Shown one piece after another: positions 55,794-64,000 of a stretch of DNA of 64,000 nucleotides; positions within the stretch are counted from its first letter, which is position 1, and every line of letters begins with the position of its first letter. The notes under the pieces were generated by a model. It had not been told where the DNA came from and searched no databases. It saw only the letters and a list, made by a program, of their open reading frames with translations. The stretch is from Clostridium homopropionicum DSM 5847 (lineage in GTDB: Bacteria; Bacillota; Clostridia; Clostridiales; Clostridiaceae), in assembly GCF_001263795.1 (NCBI RefSeq), contig NZ_LHUR01000013.1, forward strand, positions 62,001 to 126,000, read 5' to 3'. Made by a program: the position numbers and the translations under genes.

Positions 55794-56786
55794 ATGTCGG
55801 ATATTTCTTTTATAGGCGGGGGAAGTTTTGGAACAGCATTGAGTATTATGCTAGCAAAGAAAGGATATAAAATAAATATATGGGCTAGAAATGTTGATGT
55901 GGTAAATGATATTAATATTAAAAGGGAGAATATTAAATATTTGCCTCATGTAGTAATACCAGTTAATGTTTCTGCTTTTACAAACTTAGAAGAAGCTATA
56001 AGTGATAGTAAAATTGTTGTTATAGCTGTGCCTTCACATGCTGTGAGAGAAATAAGCAGAAAGATAAAGTCCTATATAAGTGATGATACAATAATAGTAA
56101 ATATTGCAAAGGGAATAGAAGAAGATTCTCTTAAAAGGCTTTCAGTTGTAATAGAAGAGGAAATACTTAATAATCCGGTTGTGGTTTTATCAGGCCCAAG
56201 TCATGCTGAAGAAGTAGCATTAGACATTCCTACAACAGTTGTAGTAACCTCTAAAAATATTGAAGTTGCTAAGCAAATTCAAGATAAATTCATGACAAAT
56301 AAATTTAGAATATATACAAATGAAGATATAGTTGGAGTTGAAATTTGTGGTGCTGTAAAAAACATAATTGCATTAGCTGCAGGTATATCTGACGGTATAG
56401 GTTATGGAGACAATACTAAGGCTGCCTTAATGACTAGAGGTATGAGCGAAATAGCTAGAATAGGGCTAAGATTAGGAGCTAGACAAGAAACTTTCGCAGG
56501 ACTTGCTGGTATAGGTGATTTAATAGTAACTTGTACTAGTATGCATAGTAGAAACAGAAGAGCAGGTATTCTTATAGGGAAGGGATATACTTTAGAAAAA
56601 GCTTGTAGTGAAATTGGAATGGTTGTTGAGGGAATAAAGGCTTGTAAGGCTTTTTACAATTTAAAGGAACGTTTAGCAGTATCTATGCCTATTACAGATA
56701 TTTTATATAAGGTACTTTTTGAAGGAATGGATCCTAAGTATGGAGTCTATGAACTTATGTCAAGAGACAAAAAAGATGAAATGTAA
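55794..56786 (+). CDS. gpsA: Glycerol-3-phosphate dehydrogenase [NAD(P)+]
   Basis: 330 aa. Rossmann motif '[19 protein letters not shown]', then '[12 protein letters not shown]', the catalytic lysine region '[20 protein letters not shown]' and '[15 protein letters not shown]'. It reduces dihydroxyacetone phosphate to glycerol-3-phosphate for membrane lipids. The start ATG is one base after der. A very long terminator closes the operon. Confidence 0.96.
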   Translation: MSDISFIGGGSFGTALSIMLAKKGYKINIWARNVDVVNDINIKRENIKYLPHVVIPVNVSAFTNLEEAISDSKIVVIAVPSHAVREISRKIKSYISDDTIIVNIAKGIEEDSLKRLSVVIEEEILNNPVVVLSGPSHAEEVALDIPTTVVVTSKNIEVAKQIQDKFMTNKFRIYTNEDIVGVEICGAVKNIIALAAGISDGIGYGDNTKAALMTRGMSEIARIGLRLGARQETFAGLAGIGDLIVTCTSMHSRNRRAGILIGKGYTLEKACSEIGMVVEGIKACKAFYNLKERLAVSMPITDILYKVLFEGMDPKYGVYELMSRDKKDEM

Positions 56787-56841
56787 AAAATAATTAAAGT
56801 CAGTTAATTTCAAGTAATTAACTGACTTTAATTATTTTTTT
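56786..56841 (+). terminator. Rho-independent terminator of DUF512-der-gpsA
   Basis: A 24-bp perfect stem (56786-56809 with 56816-56839) and T-run. The longest perfect stem I find in the window. Confidence 0.92.
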
Positions 56842-56844
56842 GTA

Positions 56845-56872
56845 ATATTTTAATAAATCTCGAAGTATATAT
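56845..56872 (+). promoter_or_regulatory. Possible SigE promoter of spoIVA
   Basis: ATATTT (56845-56850), 15-bp spacer, TATATAT (56866-56872), a partial match to the SigE pattern. SigE control of spoIVA is family knowledge; the match is weak in such A+T-rich DNA. Confidence 0.3.
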
Positions 56873-56910
56873 GTAGTGTTAATAATAACTAACAGGTAGG
56901 AGGGTTTACT

Positions 56911-58389
56911 TTGGAGAACTTTAACATATACAAGGACATAGCAGAAAGAACTCAAGGAGACATATATGTAGGAGTCGTTGGTCCTGTAAGAACTGGAAAG
57001 TCAACATTTATAAAGAGGTTCATGGAACTAATGGTAATTCCTAATATAGAAAATACTTATAAAAAACAAAGGGCACAAGATGAACTTCCACAAAGTGCAT
57101 CAGGGAAGTCTATTCATACTACAGAGCCAAAATTTATTCCAAATGAAGCTATTGAAATTGATTTAAATGGAGGAACAAAATTTAAGGTTAGAATGGTAGA
57201 TTGTGTAGGGTATATAGTAAAAGCTGCATTAGGGTATGCTGAAGGGGAACAGCCTAAAATGGTTTCAACTCCTTGGTATGATCATGAAATTCCATTTGAA
57301 GAAGCTGCAGAAATAGGAACAAAAAAGGTTATTAACGAACATTCAACAATTGGAATTTTAGTAACAACAGATGGAAGTATCACAGGAATAAATAGAGAAG
57401 ATTATGTAGAAGCTGAAGAGAGAGTTGTAAATGAACTTAAAACTATTAAGAAGCCTTTTGTGATAATATTAAACTCTAGAAATCATAATTCTCAAGAGAC
57501 TTTAGAACTTGCAAGCACTCTACAAGAAAAATATGATGTACCGGTTCAATCTATGGATATAGCTAATATGAAAGAGACAGATATTACGAATGTTTTTGAT
57601 AGAGTTCTAAAAGAATTCCCTATAAAAGAGATAAATATAGATATGCCAGAATGGATAGAAAAACTTGAAATCACTCATTGGCTTAAAGATAATTTTATGG
57701 GTGTAGTTAAAGATATGTGTAATAACATATATAGAGTTAGAGATGTTAAGGGATTTTTAGATAATTTAGTAAATGTTGAATTTTTGCAAGATTCTAGAAT
57801 TAATGAAATTAATATGGGAGAAGGTAATGTTAGATTAGAACTAAGACCTAAGTCAGAATTATTTTACAAGGTTTTAAGTGAAGTCTGCTGCAGAAATATT
57901 GGTGGTGAGAATGAATTACTCAATATTATGAAAGATTTAAGTAAAGCTAAAATTGAGTACGATAAAATATCAGATGCCTTAAGAGATGTGAGGGAAAAAG
58001 GATATGGATTGGTTTCACCTCAATTAAATGAAATGAGATTAGAAGAGCCTGAAATAGTTAGGCAAGGAACTAGGTATGGAGTAAAGCTAAAAGCTAGTGC
58101 ACCATCATTACACCTTATAAAGGCCGATATTCAAGCAGAAATATCACCGATAATGGGAACAGAAAGGGAAAGTGAAGAATTAGTAAAATCCTTATTAGAG
58201 CAATTTGAAAATGACCCTTCAAAGATATGGGAAAGCAATATGTTTGGAAAGTCTTTAGAGGTATTAGTTAAGGATGGATTACAAAATAAATTATACAAAA
58301 TGCCAGAAGATGTTCAAGTTAAAATACAAAGAACTTTAGAGAAAATAATAAATGAGGGCAATGGAGGATTGATTTGCATAATTTTATAG
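56911..58389 (+). CDS. spoIVA: Stage IV sporulation protein A (coat morphogenetic ATPase)
   Basis: 492 aa, full length. N-terminal ATPase domain with Walker A 'VGPVRTGKSTFIKRF' (Lys30) and the Walker B-like 'MVDCVGYIVKAALG', a middle domain, and a conserved C-terminus ending 'GNGGLICIIL'. It hydrolyses ATP to polymerise on the forespore surface and forms the coat basement layer. The start is TTG at 56911 behind GGAGGG. It is a single-gene unit expected to be SigE-driven. Confidence 0.97.
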   Translation: MENFNIYKDIAERTQGDIYVGVVGPVRTGKSTFIKRFMELMVIPNIENTYKKQRAQDELPQSASGKSIHTTEPKFIPNEAIEIDLNGGTKFKVRMVDCVGYIVKAALGYAEGEQPKMVSTPWYDHEIPFEEAAEIGTKKVINEHSTIGILVTTDGSITGINREDYVEAEERVVNELKTIKKPFVIILNSRNHNSQETLELASTLQEKYDVPVQSMDIANMKETDITNVFDRVLKEFPIKEINIDMPEWIEKLEITHWLKDNFMGVVKDMCNNIYRVRDVKGFLDNLVNVEFLQDSRINEINMGEGNVRLELRPKSELFYKVLSEVCCRNIGGENELLNIMKDLSKAKIEYDKISDALRDVREKGYGLVSPQLNEMRLEEPEIVRQGTRYGVKLKASAPSLHLIKADIQAEISPIMGTERESEELVKSLLEQFENDPSKIWESNMFGKSLEVLVKDGLQNKLYKMPEDVQVKIQRTLEKIINEGNGGLICIIL

Positions 58390-58401
58390 CTGAATTCTCT
58401 G

Positions 58402-58434
58402 ATAACCAATATATAGCGTCTATATATTGGTTAT
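58402..58434 (+). terminator. Rho-independent terminator of spoIVA
   Basis: A 15-bp perfect stem (58402-58416 with 58420-58434), CGT loop, T-rich downstream. Confidence 0.85.
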
Positions 58435-58516
58435 TTAATTTTACTAGCTATTTTTTCATAAAATGACATTTATACGAATAATAAATAATATTATTGTTAT
58501 AAAATTTCGCTACGTG

Positions 58517-58545
58517 TTGACAGATAAATATAACTATGCTAATAT
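58517..58545 (+). promoter_or_regulatory. SigA promoter of the purine permease gene
   Basis: Perfect TTGACA (58517-58522), 17-bp spacer, TAATAT (58540-58545) with an extended -10 TG at 58537-58538. The start near 58552 leaves an 80-base leader. Confidence 0.75.
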
Positions 58546-58556
58546 TTCCTTTGTGC

Positions 58557-58619
58557 TAACTATTTGAAAACCGTTTTATAAAATTATAATAGTTACGTGA
58601 TGAATATTAAGTTTTCAAA
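58557..58619 (+). promoter_or_regulatory. Purine permease leader with interleaved inverted repeats
   Basis: TAACTATT (58557-58564) pairs with AATAGTTA (58588-58595), and TTTGAAAAC (58563-58571) pairs with GTTTTCAAA (58611-58619). The order left1-left2-right1-right2 is that of a pseudoknot or of two competing stems. The second right arm ends next to the GGAGG site (58620-58624). No purine riboswitch core motif is present. Confidence 0.45.
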
Positions 58620-58631
58620 GGAGGATATATA

Positions 58632-59993
58632 ATGGAAAACTTTTTTAGATTAAAAGAGAATGATACCAATGTTAAACGGGAGGTTATAGCTGGAATAACA
58701 ACATTTTTAGCAATGGCGTATATAATTGCTGTAAATCCTAATATACTTAGCGTAACAGGTATGCCTAAGGGAGCAATATTAACTGCCACTTGTCTTTCAG
58801 CTGGATTAACAACTATATTGATGGGTATGTATGCAAATCTACCATTTGCTCTAGCTTCTGGAATGGGACTAAATGCTTTTTTTGCATTTAGCGTTGTTCA
58901 AGCCAGAGGAATTGATTGGAAGGTAGCTTTAACAGCCGTATTTATTGAAGGTATAATTTTTATTATTTTATCTTTAACAAACGTTAGAGAAGCTGTTGTA
59001 AATGCCATACCACTTACATTGAAATTGGCTGTTACTGCTGGTATTGGACTTTTTATAGCATTCATTGGATTTGTAAATGCTGGAATAGTAATTAAAAATG
59101 ATGCGACTTTAGTTGGTATAGGAAATTTTGCAACACCACCTGTAGTGATTGCTTGCATAGGAATTATTGTAATTGTAATTTTGTCCAAAAAGAATGTTAA
59201 GGGAGCTTTGCTTATAGGAATTGTTGTAAGCACTATAATTGCTTGGGTATACGCTTTAAAAAATCCTAAATTAGCTGCGGAAACATATCAAATATATCTA
59301 CCACAAGGAATATTTAAATTTGAATCTTTTGCTGATATTGCTTTTAAATTAGATTTTTCATATATAACAGATACAACTAAGATTTGGACATTTATTACAA
59401 TAATATTAACTTTCTTATTTGTTGATTTTTTTGATACTGTTGGTACATTAGTAGGAGTTGCATCTAAGGTTGGTATGATTGACAAGGAAGGAAAAGTAAA
59501 AAATGCTGGTAAAGCATTACTTACAGATGCAATTGGTACAACTTTTGGAGCATTAATCGGAACATCAACTGTTACTACTTATGTAGAGAGCTCAGCTGGT
59601 GTCGCTGAAGGTGGAAGAACAGGACTTACTTCGATAGTAACTGGAATTTTATTTTTAGCAGCAATGTTTTTCTCACCATTATTTATTGCAATTCCGGCTT
59701 GTGCAACTGCTCCAGCATTAATAATTGTAGGCTTTTTTATGATGGAAAATGTAACAAAAATTGATTTTGCTGATTTTACTGAAGGGGTACCAGCTTTTTT
59801 AACAATTGCTTTAATGCCTTTAACCTACAGTATAGGTGATGGACTTACTTTAGGAGTTTTGGCTTATGCAATATTAAATTTAATAAATAATATATTTACA
59901 AAGGATAAAAATAAAAGGAAAAAGGTTTCGATTGTAATATATATTCTAGCTGTATTATTTATAATAAAGCTTGTTGCAATAGGATTAAAATAA
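58632..59993 (+). CDS. NCS2 family guanine/hypoxanthine permease
   Basis: 453 aa with about 12-14 membrane helices. NCS2/AzgA-type hallmarks: 'VKREVIAGITTFLAMAYIIA' and 'PFALASGMGLNAFFAFSVV' early, 'LFVDFFDTVGTLVGVASKVG' and 'GALIGTSTVTTYVESSAGV' in the substrate region. It should import guanine, hypoxanthine or adenine with protons. The start ATG lies behind GGAGG in a leader with possible RNA structure. Single gene between two terminators. Confidence 0.93.
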   Translation: MENFFRLKENDTNVKREVIAGITTFLAMAYIIAVNPNILSVTGMPKGAILTATCLSAGLTTILMGMYANLPFALASGMGLNAFFAFSVVQARGIDWKVALTAVFIEGIIFIILSLTNVREAVVNAIPLTLKLAVTAGIGLFIAFIGFVNAGIVIKNDATLVGIGNFATPPVVIACIGIIVIVILSKKNVKGALLIGIVVSTIIAWVYALKNPKLAAETYQIYLPQGIFKFESFADIAFKLDFSYITDTTKIWTFITIILTFLFVDFFDTVGTLVGVASKVGMIDKEGKVKNAGKALLTDAIGTTFGALIGTSTVTTYVESSAGVAEGGRTGLTSIVTGILFLAAMFFSPLFIAIPACATAPALIIVGFFMMENVTKIDFADFTEGVPAFLTIALMPLTYSIGDGLTLGVLAYAILNLINNIFTKDKNKRKKVSIVIYILAVLFIIKLVAIGLK

Positions 59994-60016
59994 TATTAGT
60001 AATAACATGCTTATAC

Positions 60017-60059
60017 GCGTTTGATTTTATATTAGCTTATAAATTCAAACGCTTTTATT
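60017..60059 (+). terminator. Rho-independent terminator of the purine permease gene
   Basis: GCGTTTGATTTTATA (60017-60031) pairs with TATAAATTCAAACGC (60038-60052) with one mismatch, then TTTTATTTT. Confidence 0.85.
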
Positions 60060-60172
60060 TTAAATAATTTTATCTAAATAATTACTGTGATAGAGTAACA
60101 TTTCAGCATAGTAACCTGCATGTTTTAATTTGAATAATATAAATTAAAATAATTATTCAGGGTGATCTATTA

Positions 60173-61321
60173 ATGATAAATAATAGACTTTCAAATATTA
60201 AAGAATACCATTTCAAATCTTTAGAAAAGATTAAAGAAGAAGTTACTTCTAGAGGATATGAAGTTATTGATTTAGGAATAGGAGATCCTGATTTAAGAGT
60301 CCATGAAAGTATAATTAATGGCATTATTGAAGGATTAAAAATTGATGGCTTTAATAATTATCCACCATATGATGGTATAGTTAATCTAAAAAAAGAGATT
60401 ATTAAATATTACAGAGAAGTGTTTTCAGTTTGCTTAACGTTAGATGAGATTATAATTTTAATAGGATCTAAAGAAGGAATAAGCAACCTAATACCAGCCA
60501 TATGCAGTATTGGAGATTATGTAATAGTTCCCGATCCAGCATATCCTGTATACGAAGCTTGCTCCTATTTGTGGGGGTGCATTCCATATAAGGTAGTTAT
60601 TAAGGAAAAAAATAATTTTCAAATGGATTTTAATGTAATTCCAGAAAAAATAATTGAAAATTCTAAACTCATTATAATAAACTATCCTAATAATCCTACT
60701 GGAGCTATTGCAGATGAAGCTTTTTATAAAAATGCAATAGATTTCTGCTGGAAAAATAACATTATATTGTGTAATGATGGAGCCTATAATGAAATTGTTA
60801 AAGAAAAAGAAAATCCAATAAGTTTGTTGCAATACGGAAAAGGAAAGAAGGTTATCGAATTTGGATCCTTTTCAAAAACTTTCAATATGACAGGATTTAG
60901 AGTGGGTTTTGCAGTGGGGGATAGAGAAATTATAAAGTCTCTGCTAAAGGTTAAGAGCAATGTAGATTCAAGTCAATTTAAACCAATTCAACAGGCTGCT
61001 ATCAACGCTTTAAAAATTAATAGAGAATATATTAAAAGTATTAGAAGAATTTATGATGAAAGAAGGAGAATAACAGAAGAGATTTTAAAAGAAAAAAACA
61101 TCCAATTTTATAACCACAGTAGAAGCTTTTACTTATGGTGCAAAATACCTAAGGGGTATACTACAGAAGAATTCTGTCTAGAATTACTATTAAATTTTGG
61201 AATTATAGTAACACCTGGAAATGCTTTTGGAGATTCAGGAGAGGGATATTTTAGAATTTCACTTACAAAAGATAAAGATCATATTATTAAATTTTTGAAG
61301 GCTATAAAGGTATATAATTAA
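60173..61321 (+). CDS. Class I/II PLP aminotransferase (DapL/aspartate-aminotransferase type)
   Basis: 382 aa. The PLP lysine is Lys235 in 'GSFSKTFNMTGFRVGF', with Asn/Asp ligands in 'INYPNNPTGA' and 'CNDGAYNEI', and a C-terminal substrate arginine in 'GYFRISLT'. The opening 'VIDLGIGDPDL' resembles LL-diaminopimelate aminotransferase-like proteins. No lysine-pathway gene is near, so the amino donor and product cannot be fixed. An 8-bp inverted repeat (60131-60138 with 60152-60159) lies just before the AGGGTG binding site. Confidence 0.88.
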   Translation: MINNRLSNIKEYHFKSLEKIKEEVTSRGYEVIDLGIGDPDLRVHESIINGIIEGLKIDGFNNYPPYDGIVNLKKEIIKYYREVFSVCLTLDEIIILIGSKEGISNLIPAICSIGDYVIVPDPAYPVYEACSYLWGCIPYKVVIKEKNNFQMDFNVIPEKIIENSKLIIINYPNNPTGAIADEAFYKNAIDFCWKNNIILCNDGAYNEIVKEKENPISLLQYGKGKKVIEFGSFSKTFNMTGFRVGFAVGDREIIKSLLKVKSNVDSSQFKPIQQAAINALKINREYIKSIRRIYDERRRITEEILKEKNIQFYNHSRSFYLWCKIPKGYTTEEFCLELLLNFGIIVTPGNAFGDSGEGYFRISLTKDKDHIIKFLKAIKVYN

Positions 61322-61384
61322 TATATTTAATTATAATAAAAAATATGGTATTATAGTTAGTATGTTACTCGACCTAAATAAAAC

Positions 61385-61414
61385 TTGATATTTTTATTGC
61401 TGATTATGTATAAT
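61385..61414 (+). promoter_or_regulatory. SigA promoter of the yicC-remA-gmk-rpoZ-coaBC operon
   Basis: TTGATA (61385-61390), 18-bp spacer, perfect TATAAT (61409-61414), 39 bases before the yicC start. Confidence 0.7.
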
Positions 61415-61452
61415 TAATGTAATCTAGGATTAAATGCGGAAGGATGATAATA

Positions 61453-62334
61453 ATGGTAAAGAGTATGACAGGTTTTGGTAGGTCGGTGAGCAAAGAGGAA
61501 GATGCCAATAACTTTACAGTTGAAATTAAAAGTGTAAATCATAGATATCTTGATTTTAATATTAGAATGCCAAGAAGTTTAATGTCACTAGAAAATAAGG
61601 TAAGAGAAGCTGTAAAAGAAAGAATAAATAGAGGGAAAATAGATATATTTATCAATCAGAATATTTATGGAAAAGAAGACTTAAATGTTAAATTTAATGA
61701 ACTTTTAGCTGATAGCTATTTGAATGTATTAGAAACAATAAGAGATAGATATAATGTAAATAATGATATTTCTGTATCCCTAATTGCAAAATTTCCAGAG
61801 GTAGTTTCATTAGAGAAAAAAGAGGAAGACCTAGAAGAGGTTTGGATAAATTTAAATGATGCACTAATTGAAGCTACTGAAAGCCTAGTTAATATGAGAA
61901 AAGCAGAAGGATTAAAATTATTAGAAGATATTTTATCTAATAGTAATAAAATTAAAGAACTATTGTATAATATAGAAAAAAAAGCACCTTTTGTAGTAGA
62001 AGATTATAAAAATAAACTTAATAATAGATTAAAGGAATTGCTAGAAAAAGGTACTATAGATGAAGCTAGAGTTTCAGCTGAAGTTGCTATTTTTGCAGAT
62101 AAAGCAGCAATAGATGAAGAAATTATAAGACTTCATAGTCATCTAAATCAGCTTAAGGAGACCTTAGAAATAAACGAGCCTATTGGCAGAAAGCTAGATT
62201 TTATTGTTCAAGAAATGAATAGAGAAGCTAATACCATGGCTTCAAAGTCAAGTGATTTAGAAATAATTAATTTAACAATAAATATAAAAAACTATATAGA
62301 AAAAATTAGAGAACAAATACAAAATATAGAATAA
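61453..62334 (+). CDS. YicC family protein (endoribonuclease-like, stress-linked)
   Basis: 293 aa. N-terminal '[11 protein letters not shown]' and '[16 protein letters not shown]', C-terminal DUF1732 block '[20 protein letters not shown]'. E. coli YicC is a ribonuclease; the Bacillus relative YloC precedes remA and gmk just as here. An in-frame ATG at 61444 is part of the GGAAGGATG binding site, so ATG 61453 (8 bases on) is the start. remA follows after 17 bases. Confidence 0.9.
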   Translation: MVKSMTGFGRSVSKEEDANNFTVEIKSVNHRYLDFNIRMPRSLMSLENKVREAVKERINRGKIDIFINQNIYGKEDLNVKFNELLADSYLNVLETIRDRYNVNNDISVSLIAKFPEVVSLEKKEEDLEEVWINLNDALIEATESLVNMRKAEGLKLLEDILSNSNKIKELLYNIEKKAPFVVEDYKNKLNNRLKELLEKGTIDEARVSAEVAIFADKAAIDEEIIRLHSHLNQLKETLEINEPIGRKLDFIVQEMNREANTMASKSSDLEIINLTINIKNYIEKIREQIQNIE

Positions 62335-62351
62335 AATTTGGGAGGATAATT

Positions 62352-62624
62352 ATGAGTATTAAGTTAATAAATATTGGATTTGGGAACATAGTTTCTGCAA
62401 ATAGGCTTGTAGCAATTGTAAGCCCAGAATCTGCACCTATTAAAAGAATTATTCAAGAAGCTAGAGATAGAGGTATGCTAATAGATGCTACATACGGAAG
62501 AAGAACAAGAGCCGTAATAATTACAGACAGCGACCATGTAATCTTATCTGCTGTTCAACCAGAAACTGTTGCTCATAGATTAACTTCAAAGGGTGAAGTT
62601 ACAATTGATGAGGTTGAAGAGTAA
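62352..62624 (+). CDS. remA: Extracellular matrix regulator RemA (DUF370, YlzA)
   Basis: 90 aa, the family length. '[19 protein letters not shown]' and '[20 protein letters not shown]' are family marks; the arginine-rich loop binds DNA. In Bacillus RemA activates biofilm matrix operons. In Clostridium its targets are not known. The stop overlaps the gmk ATG by one base. The ATG has GGGAGG 8 bases upstream. Confidence 0.94.
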   Translation: MSIKLINIGFGNIVSANRLVAIVSPESAPIKRIIQEARDRGMLIDATYGRRTRAVIITDSDHVILSAVQPETVAHRLTSKGEVTIDEVEE

Positions 62625-63262
62625 TGACAGATAGCGAAAAAAAGATTGGTTTACTAGTAGTAATATCTGGTCCTTCAGGTGCAGGAAAAGGAACTATATG
62701 TAAAGAGCTAATAGAAAGCGGTGAATTCTGGTTATCTGTTTCTGCAACAACTAGATCACCAAGAACAGGTGAGGTAGAAGGGAAAAATTATTATTTTCTA
62801 GAAAAAGAAAATTTTCTTAACAAGATTAAACAAGGAGATTTTCTTGAATATGCAGAAGTATATGGTAATTATTACGGAACACCAAAATCTAAAGTAATTG
62901 AAAAACTTGAAGAAGGAAAAGATGTAATATTAGAGATTGATATACAAGGTGCTTTAAAGGTAAAAGAGACATATTCAAAAGGAGTATTTATATTTATACT
63001 TCCTCCTTCCATGGAAGAATTAAAAAATAGAATTATTAAAAGGGGAAGTGAAACTCCTGAATCCTTAATGACAAGATTTAAGTCTGCATATAAGGAAATT
63101 AATTATGTATCAAAGTACAATTATGCTGTAGTAAATGATAAAATTGAAGAAGCAGTAAATAAAATTAAAAGTATAATAATTGCAGAAAAATGTAGTGTTG
63201 AAAGAATACAAGAAAACATTGTATCAAAGGAGGGACTAATACATGAACAATTATATGATTAA
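62624..63262 (+). CDS. gmk: Guanylate kinase
   Basis: 212 aa. P-loop 'ISGPSGAGKGTICKEL', GMP-binding 'SVSATTRSPRTGEVEGKNYY' and 'EYAEVYGNYYGTPKS', 'EIDIQGALKVK'. It converts GMP to GDP with ATP. The start ATG overlaps the remA stop. The coding end overlaps rpoZ by 20 bases. Confidence 0.97.
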   Translation: MTDSEKKIGLLVVISGPSGAGKGTICKELIESGEFWLSVSATTRSPRTGEVEGKNYYFLEKENFLNKIKQGDFLEYAEVYGNYYGTPKSKVIEKLEEGKDVILEIDIQGALKVKETYSKGVFIFILPPSMEELKNRIIKRGSETPESLMTRFKSAYKEINYVSKYNYAVVNDKIEEAVNKIKSIIIAEKCSVERIQENIVSKEGLIHEQLYD

Positions 63263-63464
63263 ACCATCCATAGTTGACTTATTAACTAAAGTTGATAACA
63301 GATATTCGCTAGTTATTGTTACATCAAAAAGAGCAAGACAATTAATTGATGGAGATGAAGCGCAAATTAAATTAGAAGAAGCTTCAAAACCACTTACTAT
63401 TGCTATAAACGAGCTCAATGAAGGAAAAGTATTATATGAGTCAGTAGCGAAAGGAATAAAATAA
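63243..63464 (+). CDS. rpoZ: DNA-directed RNA polymerase subunit omega
   Basis: 73 aa. 'MIKPSIVDLLTKVDNRYSLV' and 'SKRARQLIDGD' are omega hallmarks. It folds around the beta-prime C-terminus and aids polymerase assembly. The ATG at 63243 lies inside the end of gmk, behind AAGGAGGG, so translation is coupled. coaBC starts one base after its stop. Confidence 0.94.
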   Translation: MNNYMIKPSIVDLLTKVDNRYSLVIVTSKRARQLIDGDEAQIKLEEASKPLTIAINELNEGKVLYESVAKGIK

Positions 63465-63465
63465 A

Positions 63466-64000
63466 ATGAGTGACAAGAAAACTATTGTAGTAGGGGTTAC
63501 TGGTGGTATTGCAGTTTATAAAGCCTTGGATGTAATCAGCAAGTTAAAGAAGGCTGGATTAGAAGTACATGTAATAATGACTGAGCATGCTACGAAGTTT
63601 GTAAGTCCGTTATCTTTTCAATCACTTAGCCAAAACATGGTAGTGGTTGATATGTTTGCAGAACCAAAAGCTTGGGAAATTCAACATATTTCTTTAGCTA
63701 AAAAAGCAGATTTAATGCTAATAGTTCCTGCAACTGTAAATGTATTAGGAAAGGTCGCTAATGGAATAGCTGATGATATGCTTACTACTACAATAATGGC
63801 AACAAAAGCACCAGTAGTATTTGCACCAGCGGCCAACACAAACATGTTCTTAAATCCTATTGTTCAAGATAATATTAGAAAACTAAAGGTCTTTGGATAT
63901 AAATTTATTGAGCCTGAAGAAGGAAGACTTGCTTGTGGAGATACTGGCTCAGGTAAACTAGCGGATACAACCTTAATTAGTGAAATTGTTCTTAGTATGG
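63466..64000 (+). CDS. coaBC: Phosphopantothenoylcysteine decarboxylase/synthetase CoaBC, N-terminal part (cut by window end)
   Basis: 178 codons to the window edge, no stop. This is the CoaC flavoprotein half: 'GVTGGIAVYKALDVISKL' at the start, catalytic His74 in 'EIQHISLAKKADLM', 'PATVNVLGKVANGIADDMLT' and 'PAANTNMFLNP'. It decarboxylates 4'-phosphopantothenoylcysteine in coenzyme A synthesis; the ligase half would follow outside. Last visible gene of the yicC operon. Confidence 0.92.
   Translation, partial: MSDKKTIVVGVTGGIAVYKALDVISKLKKAGLEVHVIMTEHATKFVSPLSFQSLSQNMVVVDMFAEPKAWEIQHISLAKKADLMLIVPATVNVLGKVANGIADDMLTTTIMATKAPVVFAPAANTNMFLNPIVQDNIRKLKVFGYKFIEPEEGRLACGDTGSGKLADTTLISEIVLSM

Noticed and set aside
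58390-58631. Classical purine riboswitch before the NCS2 permease
   Set aside because: The GATATGG, GTTTCTACC and CCGTAAA-type core segments are not present. Only the interleaved repeats are reported.
1-64000. Mobile elements, prophage, CRISPR arrays, tRNA or rRNA genes
   Set aside because: No transposase, integrase, phage structural gene, regularly spaced repeat or tRNA-like TPsiC arm was noticed. Composition and codon use look even throughout, though this was read by eye and not computed.

Overview
The window is a strongly A+T-rich stretch of Gram-positive, endospore-forming chromosome, and it reads as Clostridium sensu stricto or a close relative. The evidence is the sporulation set (alpha/beta SASP, SpoIIGA, SigE, SigG, an uninterrupted SigK, SpoIVA, a YlmC/YmxH-type protein), the frequent TTG/GTG starts behind strong GGAGG sites, and Firmicute gene orders: alaS-ireB-ruvX-DUF1292-fur, mltG-trmR-trhP-udk, ftsA-ftsZ-spoIIGA-sigE-sigG, DUF512-der-gpsA-spoIVA and yicC-remA-gmk-rpoZ-coaBC. 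It is mostly housekeeping DNA. I see no insertion sequence, prophage, CRISPR array, rRNA or tRNA gene.

Layout. 1-9 kb: the RecJ tail, an orphan soluble PAS histidine kinase, a SASP (minus strand), MurG, a beta-CASP metallo-hydrolase, a secreted LysM-CAP protein, a DUF1836 protein (minus), a hemolysin-III-like membrane protein, a thioredoxin-like protein and TruA (minus). 9-18 kb: topoisomerase III, a soluble chemoreceptor (minus), a Uup-like ABC-F ATPase, a membrane-anchored seven-repeat DUF5050 protein, a degenerate EAL protein and cardiolipin synthase (minus). 18-24 kb: RarA, the iscR-iscS-iscU operon, a PRC-barrel protein, an AI-2E-family transporter and an alanine T-box. 24-38 kb: alaS and its conserved followers, Fur, RNase J, TypA, MltG, a tRNA wobble-uridine modification pair, uridine kinase, a penicillin-binding protein and SigK. 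38-45 kb: PilT, FtsA, FtsZ and the SpoIIGA/SigE/SigG block. 45-53 kb: NrdR, PgeF and a complete phosphate regulon (phoP-phoR-pstS-pstC-pstA-pstB-phoU). 53-64 kb: a DUF512 radical-SAM-like protein, Der, GpsA, SpoIVA, an NCS2 purine permease, an aminotransferase, YicC, RemA, Gmk, RpoZ and the first part of CoaBC.

How the parts fit. SpoIIGA and SigE form the mother-cell activation pair, SigG follows for the forespore, and SigK, SpoIVA and SASP are later components. PhoP/PhoR sit directly upstream of the Pst transporter and PhoU, and the pstS promoter region carries TTAACA-type repeats. IscR has its own promoter with a dyad, and Fur has a Fur-box-like site against its own -35.

The most interesting signals lie between and within genes. 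Leader hairpins mask the ribosome binding sites of sigG, the LysM-CAP gene and the penicillin-binding protein gene. Two interleaved inverted repeats, a possible pseudoknot, precede the purine permease gene. A promoter-like sequence upstream of typA is followed at once by a terminator. The spoIIGA promoter has a 21-bp spacer. IscR keeps C92/C98/C104 but has Arg at the fourth-ligand position. The EAL protein has two altered catalytic positions and sits next to a surface propeller protein. Nothing could be searched or folded here, so family names rest on motif recognition.
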